Source of the DNA: an uncultured Lysobacteraceae bacterium
Lineage (GTDB): Bacteria > Pseudomonadota > Gammaproteobacteria > Xanthomonadales > Rhodanobacteraceae
Length of the DNA: 6,161 nucleotides
Assembly: GCA_946480705.1 (NCBI GenBank)
Contig: CAMLLF010000260.1
Span: 1-6,161 of the forward strand
Direction of reading: 5' to 3'
Position 1 is the first letter of the stretch, and each line of letters begins with the position of its first letter. Position numbers and translations under genes: made by a program. This document shows positions 1 through 4,530 of this stretch, piece after piece. The notes below the pieces were generated by a model, which saw only the letters and a list, made by a program, of their open reading frames with translations, was not told the DNA's origin and searched no databases.

Positions 1-198
1 GCCCTGCAGCACGCGCAGCCAGACGTCCTGGGTCAGATCGCTCGCGAGTTCGGCATCAGCCGCGAGCTTCATCGCATAGCGCTGCAGCGACGCGGCCCAG
101 CGGCGCACCAGCTCGGCGAACGCATCGCGCTCGCCGAGCTGGCAGCGCACGACCAGCAGCTGGTCGGCGATGTCGCGATGCGTGCTTTCCGGCTCCAT
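1..198 (-). CDS. ECF-type RNA polymerase sigma factor, N-terminal part (cut by window edge)
   Basis: Minus-strand reading gives 66 codons starting MEPESTHRDIADQLLVVR, open at the window edge. Residues 27-66 match sigma-70 region 2: an FAELVRRW helix, LQRYAMKLAADAELASDLTQ, then DVWLRVLQG. The D54-xx-Q57 plus DVWLRV pattern is typical of region 2.2 in extracytoplasmic-function sigma factors, which bind the beta' coiled coil of RNA polymerase. Region 4 (the -35 reader) and any anti-sigma gene lie outside the window. The ATG at 196-198 was chosen because the family usually begins 20-30 residues before FAELVRR; only a weak purine-rich AGAGA precedes it. A candidate ECF-type promoter about 30-55 bases upstream suggests autoregulation. 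The subgroup and stimulus cannot be told from this fragment. Confidence 0.85.
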   Translation of the reverse strand, partial: MEPESTHRDIADQLLVVRCQLGERDAFAELVRRWAASLQRYAMKLAADAELASDLTQDVWLRVLQG

Positions 199-224
199 CG
201 TGAGGTCTCTGTCGTTTCGTCGAC

Positions 225-256
225 ACCGTAGTCGGAAAAACCCGCGAAAGGTTCAC
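225..256 (-). promoter_or_regulatory. Candidate ECF-type promoter of the sigma factor gene
   Basis: On the minus strand, GTGAAC (256-251) is followed by a 16-base spacer and CGACTA (234-229). A GAAC-type -35 element about 16 bases from a CGAC/CGTC-like -10 element is the general layout of ECF-dependent promoters, and ECF genes are often autoregulated. Transcription would begin near 223, leaving a leader of about 25 bases before the ATG. The elements are read directly; their function is inferred and no transcript evidence is available. Confidence 0.4.
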
Positions 257-286
257 GGAGGCGGCGACTGACGCGTCGCTCGGCTT

Positions 287-325
287 CCTCTCCCCCGGCT
301 GCTGTCGGGGGAGGGCTGGGTGAGG
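287..325 (+). repeat. REP-like palindromic element, copy 1
   Basis: Bases 288-297 (CTCTCCCCCG) pair with 306-315 (CGGGGGAGGG), giving a 10-bp stem with one G-T pair and an 8-base loop. The flank GGGTGAGG (318-325) is mirrored as CCTCACCC (395-402) in copy 2. Small stem-loops with a CTCTCCC/GGGAGAG core and a GGGTGAGG flank resemble the REP-type intergenic repeats of Xanthomonas and relatives, which RAYT transposases can mobilise. No RAYT gene is in this window. Confidence 0.6.
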
Positions 326-394
326 AGGGTCTTCGCCTGGTCCACAGGGCGCATTTGCGACAAGCGAACACCGCAGCGCCTGACGTTTTCTCCC

Positions 395-435
395 CCTCAC
401 CCACGCCTCTCCCGGGGCAGGCCCGGAGGAGAGGG
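395..435 (-). repeat. REP-like palindromic element, copy 2 (inverted relative to copy 1)
   Basis: CCTCACCC (395-402) is the reverse complement of the copy 1 flank. It is followed by a hairpin in which CCTCTCC (406-412) pairs with GGAGAGG (428-434), and inside it CGGG (413-416) pairs with CCCG (422-425), with a two-base bulge and a 5-base loop. The reverse complement of this block closely resembles copy 1, so the two form an inverted pair about 70 bases apart (a REPIN/BIME-like unit). It lies just after the stop of the KTSC-like gene and could stop or stabilise that transcript, but no U-run follows, so it is not called a terminator. Confidence 0.6.
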
Positions 436-448
436 CTCTATCGGCGAT

Positions 449-676
449 CTACGCAAGCTTCGCCGCAAAATGCTCGCGCACGTGCCGGTTGATGTACGTG
501 TTCAGTCCGCGCCCGCTGCGCGCGAGGCGCTGCATCTGCCGCACGTGTTTCGCGCCCGGCGCGGACGCGTCGTAGCGATAGGTCCCGCCGTGCTTGAAGC
601 GAATCACGATGAACCCAGGGCCGACTTCGTAGGCGGCGATGCCGGAGTCGCGTTCGAGATCCGCGTAGGCCTGCAT
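449..676 (-). CDS. KTSC-like small protein of unknown function
   Basis: 75 aa. From residue 11, SGIAAYEVGPGFIVIRF is followed by KHGGTYRYDAS (28-38), a helical stretch ending in ARSGRGLNTYI (52-62), and NRHVREHF (63-70). This matches the order of KTSC-type domains: a strand with Y, a V.F..G..Y.Y hairpin, a small helix, then a closing N.(H)IR..Y/F segment. The protein has no signal peptide or membrane segment and should be cytoplasmic. No biochemical role is established that I could assign. The ATG at 674-676 fits the usual short N-terminus (M-Q-x-Y), although the frame stays open further upstream and no clear Shine-Dalgarno is visible. A GTCACT/AGTGAC dyad ends 7 bases before the start codon. 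It is divergent from the 82-aa gene. Confidence 0.65.
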   Translation of the reverse strand: MQAYADLERDSGIAAYEVGPGFIVIRFKHGGTYRYDASAPGAKHVRQMQRLARSGRGLNTYINRHVREHFAAKLA

Positions 677-682
677 GAGCGT

Positions 683-700
683 GTCACTGCGACGAGTGAC
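683..700. promoter_or_regulatory. Perfect dyad just upstream of the KTSC-like gene
   Basis: GTCACT (683-688), six-base centre GCGACG, AGTGAC (695-700): perfect 6-bp arms. It sits 7-24 bases upstream of the minus-strand ATG, where a ribosome binding site would be. It could be an operator, or an RNA hairpin affecting translation start. Short dyads also arise by chance in GC-rich DNA, so confidence is modest. Confidence 0.35.
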
Positions 701-767
701 GGCAGCTTCCCGCCGGCGGCGTGTTCGCGCCGCGAATTCGGCGTCGCGATGCCCCGGACAGGTTCGC

Positions 768-773
768 TAGACT
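768..773 (+). promoter_or_regulatory. Candidate -10 element of the 82-aa gene
   Basis: TAGACT lies 35 bases before the ATG at 809 in otherwise GC-rich DNA and would place transcription start near 780. No convincing -35 hexamer is seen 16-18 bases upstream, so this is only a weak sigma-70 candidate. Confidence 0.25.
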
Positions 774-808
774 GCGCCGTCCGCCATCGTCCCGCCGACC
801 GCATCTTC

Positions 809-1057
809 ATGTCCTACCGCTCGCATCGCCGCGCAGCGCTCGACGAATCGCAGCCGCTCGCGCACCGCGCCTCGCATGCGCGCTCCTGCGCGCTGCATGT
901 CGCGAACGGGCTTCGCGTGCAGCGCGAGGCCGTCATCGCCGCGGTCGCGAAGCGGACCGGTGCAGATCTTCACGCGCCGGCGGACGGCGACGCGCTGGCG
1001 CGCGCGCTCGACTGCCTCGAGGCATTGCGGCTGCGCCAACTTCCGCTGGACGCGTAG
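809..1057 (+). CDS. Small hypothetical protein, 82 aa
   Basis: Begins MSYRSHRRAALDESQPLAHR and ends LEALRLRQLPLDA. I do not recognise a named family. The reading shows strong G/C third positions and a coherent layout: a basic N-terminus, a helix with HARSCALHVAN (23-33), LRVQREAVIAAVAKRTG (35-51), then acidic/alanine helices with ALDCLEALRLR (66-76). Two cysteines, C27 and C69, are present. There is no signal peptide or transmembrane segment, so it is probably a small helical cytoplasmic protein. The ATG at 809 was preferred over the longer open frame from 320 because the upstream part crosses the repeats and the KTSC-like gene and looks non-protein-like. No Shine-Dalgarno is evident. It converges on the histidine kinase gene with 6 bases between stop codons. 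Confidence 0.6.
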   Translation: MSYRSHRRAALDESQPLAHRASHARSCALHVANGLRVQREAVIAAVAKRTGADLHAPADGDALARALDCLEALRLRQLPLDA

Positions 1058-1063
1058 CGCCGC

Positions 1064-2389
1064 TCAGTCGATGCCGCAAGGCACGACGCCGTCGCGCAGC
1101 GGCGTCGCGTTCGGAAACCGGATCGTCGCCGTCGTGCCGCGGCCGAGCACGCTGTCGAGCTGCAGCGGCCAGCCGAAGCGGTCGGACAGCCGTTTGACGA
1201 TGGTCAGGCCGACGCCGTGGCCGCCGCGCGGGTTGCGGCCGGCATGGAAGAACGGGGTGAACACCTGCGCGAGATCGCCGTCGCTGATGCCCACCCCGGT
1301 GTCTTCCACGCGCACGAAGTCGCTGCCTATCGTGACGACGACGCGGCCCTGCTCGGTGAAATGACACGCGTTGCGCAGCAGATTGCCGAGCACCACCGAA
1401 AGCACGCGCGGCGAGGCGTGCAGGCAGAAGCTGCCTTCGTGCTGCAGCAGCAGCTGCACGGGCTTGTTGTCGAGCAGCGGCCGCACGAGATCGATCTCGT
1501 CGTCGACGACTTCGCCGATGCGGAAATCCTCTTCCGGCAGCCCGGTATCGGACTCGCGCGCGAGGATCAGGAAGGCTTCGATCAGCGCCTCCATGTCGCG
1601 CGTCGCCGTGCGGATGCGGCCGATCGAGCGGCGCGCGAACGCGGTGAGCTGTTCCTCGTCTTCGAGCACGTCCGCGGCGACCTTGATGATGGTCAGCGGA
1701 CTGCGCAGCTCGTGGCTCGCATCGCGCGTGAAGTTGCGTTCGCGCTCGACGAATTCGTCGATGCGGCGCATGAATGCGCGCAACGCGCCGGCGAGCGCCT
1801 CGGCGTCGTGGTCGGCCTGCTCGGGCAGCTTGTCGAGTTCGAGCGCGCCGAGGTCGCCGGCCTTCGGATCCCAGTCGCGCACGGCGCGCGCGAGTGCGAC
1901 GACCGGCGTGACCGCGCGGCGCGAGGCGCGATAGGTCAGCCAGGTCGTGAAATAGATGATGACGAGTACGAGCGCGAGCAGCGCGACGCCGAACACGAGC
2001 AGGAACGCATGCACGCGGCCGCGATCGAACACGAGCAGCAGCCGGCCGGGCTCGCCGTCGACGACATAGACGAGATCGTCGCGGCCCTCGATGTCGCGGC
2101 CGTGGAAGCCCGGCGCCAGCCCCTGCAGGTCCGCCGGCACGGCGCCGTGCCGCGCGTCGCCGATGAGGTAGGCGCGCAGATTGTAGGTATGCGGCAAGGC
2201 CGCATCGGGGCGTGTGCGCAGCCGCTGCAGCGCGTACTGCGCTTCCTCCTCGAGCGCGCGCCTGATCAGATGATCTTCGATGACGACGCCGGCGCCATAG
2301 ACGCCGATGAGCGTCGCGAGACTGATCGCGGCGAGCTGCAGGAAGAAGACGGCTCGGATCTTGCGCCGAATGCCCCCGGGCCGATCCAT
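1064..2389 (-). CDS. Membrane sensor histidine kinase (ColS-like)
   Basis: 441 aa. Domains in order: TM1 about 13-37; a periplasmic sensor loop of about 90 residues (38-126); TM2 about 127-150; a HAMP-like linker (about 151-215); HisKA with H-box DASHELRSP, phospho-accepting H226; HATPase_c with N-box LGNLLRNACHF (N340), G1 DTGVGI (363-368), F-box FTPFF (377-381) and G2 GGHGVGL (389-395). All catalytic boxes look intact. It should autophosphorylate and pass phosphate to the response regulator encoded 3 nt upstream (TGA, 3 bases, ATG), an arrangement implying co-transcription and translational coupling. The kinase core and partner resemble the ColRS group of Pseudomonas and Xanthomonas. However, the periplasmic loop has no ExxE motif of the kind linked to metal sensing in Pseudomonas ColS, so the signal is unknown. 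No terminator follows the stop. Confidence 0.93.
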   Translation of the reverse strand: MDRPGGIRRKIRAVFFLQLAAISLATLIGVYGAGVVIEDHLIRRALEEEAQYALQRLRTRPDAALPHTYNLRAYLIGDARHGAVPADLQGLAPGFHGRDIEGRDDLVYVVDGEPGRLLLVFDRGRVHAFLLVFGVALLALVLVIIYFTTWLTYRASRRAVTPVVALARAVRDWDPKAGDLGALELDKLPEQADHDAEALAGALRAFMRRIDEFVERERNFTRDASHELRSPLTIIKVAADVLEDEEQLTAFARRSIGRIRTATRDMEALIEAFLILARESDTGLPEEDFRIGEVVDDEIDLVRPLLDNKPVQLLLQHEGSFCLHASPRVLSVVLGNLLRNACHFTEQGRVVVTIGSDFVRVEDTGVGISDGDLAQVFTPFFHAGRNPRGGHGVGLTIVKRLSDRFGWPLQLDSVLGRGTTATIRFPNATPLRDGVVPCGID

Positions 2390-2392
2390 CGA

Positions 2393-3121
2393 TCAGGCCT
2401 GACTGCTCGCCGCGAGTTCCGCATCGAGATCGGCCAGTCGGTATCCGGCGCTGTGGATGGTGTGCAGCAGCTGCTGCTGGAACGGCTTGTCGATGATCTT
2501 GCGCAGGTTGTACAGGTGCGAGCGCAAGGTATCGGAGTCGGGCAGCGTGTCGCCCCAGATCTCGCGCTCGATGTCGCGCCGGCTCACGACGCGCGGCGAC
2601 TCGCGCATGAGGATGGTCAGAAGCTTGATGCCGATCGGCGACACGACGAGTTCGTGGCCGCCGCGCGTCAGGCGCAAGGTGGCCGTATCGAGGACGAGGT
2701 CGGCCACTTTCAGCACTTCCGCACTGACGAGGCGGCGATCGCGCCGGATCAGCGCGCGCACGCGCGCTTCGAGTTCGCGGATCTCGAACGGCTTGACGAG
2801 GTAGTCGTCGGCGCCCGCATCGAGGCCGACGAGCTTGTCGTCGAGCGTGTCGCGCGCGGTCAGCATGAGCACCGGCGTGGAGCGCTTCGCCTCGTTGCGC
2901 AGGCGCCGGCAGAGATCGATGCCGTCCATGCCGGGCAGCATCAGATCGAGCACGATGACGTCGTAGCTGTTGTTCGTCGCCAGACGCAGCCCGGTCAAGC
3001 CGTCGGTGGCGTAGTCGATGCCGTAGCCGCGGCGTTCGAGGTATTCGCCGACCATCTCGGCGATGCCGCGGTTGTCTTCGATCAGCAGGATCAGCCCTGC
3101 CGGTTCCTCACGCTGCTTCAT
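2393..3121 (-). CDS. OmpR-family response regulator (ColR-like)
   Basis: 242 aa. The receiver domain (about 9-122) has the acidic pair E15/D16, phospho-acceptor D59 in VIVLDLMLPGMDG, T88 and K110 of VKPF. The C-terminal winged helix (about 135-230) includes LVVSPIGIKLLTILM (158-172), VVSRRDIEREIWGD (178-191), recognition-helix region PDSDTLRSHLYNLRKIIDKP (194-213) and the closing LHTIHSAGYRLA wing. The PDSD-LRSH-IDKPF pattern is characteristic of ColR-type regulators, which control outer-membrane and stress genes in Pseudomonas and Xanthomonas. It should act as a DNA-binding dimer after phosphorylation by the adjacent kinase. The ATG at 3119-3121 has a strong AGGAGGGG immediately upstream, fixing the start. 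The leader holds a palindrome and phased repeats suggesting autoregulation. The target genes cannot be told from the window. Confidence 0.95.
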   Translation of the reverse strand: MKQREEPAGLILLIEDNRGIAEMVGEYLERRGYGIDYATDGLTGLRLATNNSYDVIVLDLMLPGMDGIDLCRRLRNEAKRSTPVLMLTARDTLDDKLVGLDAGADDYLVKPFEIRELEARVRALIRRDRRLVSAEVLKVADLVLDTATLRLTRGGHELVVSPIGIKLLTILMRESPRVVSRRDIEREIWGDTLPDSDTLRSHLYNLRKIIDKPFQQQLLHTIHSAGYRLADLDAELAASSQA

Positions 3122-3125
3122 GTCC

Positions 3126-3131
3126 CCTCCT
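3126..3131 (-). promoter_or_regulatory. Strong Shine-Dalgarno of the response regulator
   Basis: On the minus strand AGGAGG, extended to AGGAGGGG, ends just before the ATG. It is the clearest ribosome binding site in the window and decides the start of the response regulator. Confidence 0.75.
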
Positions 3132-3148
3132 GGCCGGGGCGAGGTCGG

Positions 3149-3166
3149 TCTTCACATTTGTGAAGA
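3149..3166. promoter_or_regulatory. Perfect palindrome, probable operator upstream of the response regulator
   Basis: TCTTCACA-TT-TGTGAAGA: 8-bp arms, all matched, around a two-base centre. It is AT-richer than its surroundings and lies 28-45 bases upstream of the response regulator ATG. In RNA it could also form a hairpin, but the loop would be very short, so a DNA-binding site is the likelier reading. Which protein binds is unknown; the adjacent regulator is the first candidate. Confidence 0.6.
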
Positions 3167-3196
3167 TTCGTCGCCGCACGGTGATGGCGGTGTGAA
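3159..3196 (-). promoter_or_regulatory. Helically phased TTCACA-type repeats upstream of the response regulator
   Basis: On the minus strand TTCACA (3196-3191), ATCACC (3185-3180) and TTCACA (3164-3159) lie at offsets 0, 11 and 32, that is, about one and three helical turns. OmpR-family regulators usually bind direct repeats spaced 10-11 bp, so this could be an autoregulatory site. The first TTCACA also matches the sigma-70 -35 hexamer TTGACA at five of six positions, but no good -10 follows at 16-18 bases, which would fit an activator-dependent promoter. Confidence 0.4.
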
Positions 3197-3224
3197 CGCG
3201 GAAAATCCATCCCGATCCGGCTTC

Positions 3225-3842
3225 CTAGAACTCCTTCCCCGCCACCGCCCAGACGTTCTCCAGCAGCTTCGGCTGCCCCTGCGCATTCGGATGCAGGCCG
3301 TCGTCCTGCATCAGCGCGGCATCGAGCGCGACGCCGTCGAGCAGGAACGGGACCAGCGGCACATTGAATTCGCCGGCCAAGTCCCGATACATCGCGCGCA
3401 GGCCGTCGCGATATTGCGGACCGTAGTTGACCGGCAGCTCGATGCCGACCAGCACGGCGCGCGATTTCGCGTCGCGGATCCGGCCCAGCAGTTTCACGAG
3501 GTTCGCGCGGATTTCGGCAAGCGGCAGTCCGCGCAGGCCATCGTTCGCACCGAGTTCGAGAAAGACCAGCGCGGGGCGGTGTTCGGTCAGCAGCGCGGGC
3601 AGCCGCGCGAGACCGCCGGAGGTCGTCTCGCCGCTGATCGAGGCATTGACGACGCGGCGCTGCTTGCCGTTCGCGTCGAGGCGCTGCTGCAGCAGATTCA
3701 CCCAGCCGGCCTCGCGCGCGATGCCGTGGGCCGCCGACAGCGAGTCGCCGAGCACGAGCACCGTGCCGGCGGGCGCCGAGGCGGAAGCCGCAAAACTCAC
3801 AAATGAAAAAAACAGAACAATCAGGAACAGGAAACGCCGCAT
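3225..3842 (-). CDS. tesA: TesA-type periplasmic arylesterase / acyl-CoA thioesterase I / lysophospholipase L1
   Basis: 205 aa from the ATG at 3840-3842, close to the length of E. coli TesA. The N-terminus MRRFLFLIVLFFSFVSF is a Sec signal peptide with a probable cleavage site around residues 19-23; no lipobox is present. SGNH blocks are complete: GDSLS with nucleophile S34, G71 in ISGETTSGG, N100 in LGANDG, and D181-x-x-H184 in DDGLHPN. The family hydrolyses esters and thioesters of fatty acyl compounds and lysophospholipids in the periplasm. In-frame starts also exist at 3863 (ATG) and 3887 (TTG); 3842 places the signal peptide at the very N-terminus. The gene is divergent from ybbA-ybbP as in E. 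coli, where the products are reported, as I recall, to work as a hydrolase-transporter complex. The response regulator gene follows 103 bases downstream on the same strand, with no terminator seen. Confidence 0.92.
   Translation of the reverse strand: MRRFLFLIVLFFSFVSFAASASAPAGTVLVLGDSLSAAHGIAREAGWVNLLQQRLDANGKQRRVVNASISGETTSGGLARLPALLTEHRPALVFLELGANDGLRGLPLAEIRANLVKLLGRIRDAKSRAVLVGIELPVNYGPQYRDGLRAMYRDLAGEFNVPLVPFLLDGVALDAALMQDDGLHPNAQGQPKLLENVWAVAGKEF
3823..3835 (+). promoter_or_regulatory. Shine-Dalgarno of ybbA, inside the tesA signal-peptide codons
   Basis: AGGAACAGGAAAC contains two AGGA cores; the second ends 8 bases before the plus-strand ATG at 3841. It supports that start over the longer upstream frame. 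The same bases on the other strand encode residues 3-7 of the TesA signal peptide. Confidence 0.6.
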
Positions 3843-4530
3843 GTCGCCGACCGCCGATGTCATTTTGAGTGCCAGCGATGTTAGCAAAGCCGTTCTCGGG
3901 CCCGACGGCCGGCTGCAGATCCTCGATCAGGTCAGCCTTTCCGTACCCGCCGGCGATTCGCTGGCCATCGTCGGCGCGTCGGGTTCGGGCAAGACCACGC
4001 TATTGGGGCTGCTGGCCGGCCTCGACAACCCCGACAGCGGCGAGATCGTGCTCGACGGTCAGCCGCTGCACAGGCTCGACGAAGAAGCGCGCGCGGCGCT
4101 GCGCCGCCGCCGCGTCGGCTTCGTGTTCCAGAGCTTCCATCTGCTGCCGGCGCTGACGGCCGAGGAAAACGTCATGCTGCCGCTGGAGCTCGAGGACGGC
4201 GGCGACGCGCGGCAAGCCGCGCAGCAGGCGCTCGACGCGGTCGGCCTGTCCAGGCGCCTGCATCACTACCCGACCCAGCTCTCCGGCGGCGAGCAGCAGC
4301 GCGTCGCGATCGCGCGCGCGTTCGTCCACGGACCGAAGCTGCTGTTCGCCGACGAGCCGACGGGCAATCTCGACGCGCGCACCGGCCGCGCCGTCAGCGA
4401 TCTGCTGTTCGACCTCAACCAGGCGCGCGGCACGACGCTCGTGCTCGTCACGCACGACCTGACGCTCGCGCAGCGCTGCCGCCACGTCGTGCGCCTGGAC
4501 GGCGGCCGCCGCGTGGAAGAAGCCGCATGA
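3841..4530 (+). CDS. ybbA: YbbA/LolD-type ABC transporter ATP-binding protein
   Basis: 229 aa. A complete nucleotide-binding domain: Walker A GASGSGKTT (45-53), Q-loop Q97 in FVFQSFHLLPALTAEENV, signature LSGGEQQR (147-154), Walker B LLFADE (167-172, catalytic E172), D-loop GNLD (175-178) and switch H205 in VTHD. The VFQSFHLLP...ENVMLPLEL pattern places it in the MacB/LolD/FtsE group, which powers mechanotransmission by FtsX-type permeases rather than import of solutes. Position next to tesA and before a YbbP-type permease identifies it as YbbA rather than LolD. The start at 3841 has a good Shine-Dalgarno, and its ATG shares CATG with the divergent tesA ATG. Its stop overlaps the next start (ATGA at 4527-4530), showing translational coupling. 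Confidence 0.93.
   Translation: MSPTADVILSASDVSKAVLGPDGRLQILDQVSLSVPAGDSLAIVGASGSGKTTLLGLLAGLDNPDSGEIVLDGQPLHRLDEEARAALRRRRVGFVFQSFHLLPALTAEENVMLPLELEDGGDARQAAQQALDAVGLSRRLHHYPTQLSGGEQQRVAIARAFVHGPKLLFADEPTGNLDARTGRAVSDLLFDLNQARGTTLVLVTHDLTLAQRCRHVVRLDGGRRVEEAA

Larger units (their letters stand above)
199..448. other. Non-coding interval between the KTSC-like gene and the sigma factor gene
   Basis: These 250 bases contain the sigma-factor promoter candidate and the two REP-like elements. Between the two repeats (326-394) I see no credible gene, RNA or terminator. Open frames crossing here start inside the repeats or use frames that shadow neighbouring genes, and none resembles a protein family. 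Confidence 0.6.

Noticed and set aside
56..404. Minus-strand frames of 111 and 114 codons over the sigma factor start and repeats
   Set aside because: They are out of frame with the clear sigma-70 region 2 reading, begin in or beside the REP repeats and have biased Arg/Ala/Ser composition.
406..434. Rho-independent terminator after the KTSC-like gene
   Set aside because: The hairpin is strong but no T-run follows it on the minus strand, and its sequence matches the REP-like partner, so repeat is the better explanation.
767..1039. 90-codon minus-strand frame opposite the 82-aa gene
   Set aside because: Arg/Ala/Val-rich with no motif; the plus-strand reading shows more protein-like composition.
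320..1057. Longer 245-codon version of the 82-aa gene
   Set aside because: The upstream part crosses the REP-like repeats and the antisense of the KTSC-like gene, and does not look like protein; the ATG at 809 is the likelier start.
1217..3163. 648-codon plus-strand open frame opposite the kinase and response regulator
   Set aside because: It runs antisense across both well-supported genes, is extremely rich in Arg, Ala, Asp, Gln and Glu without domain features, and is explained by the codon bias of a GC-rich genome removing stops in the complementary frame.
3862..3887. Sigma-70 promoter for tesA (TTGCTA and CAAAAT on the minus strand)
   Set aside because: The spacer is only 14 bases, shorter than functional sigma-70 promoters normally allow, and the elements lie inside ybbA codons; not supported enough to list.
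3427..4530. 367-codon version of the ABC ATPase
   Set aside because: The first 138 codons are antisense to tesA and Arg/Ser-rich; ABC homology begins only after the start at 3841, which has a Shine-Dalgarno.
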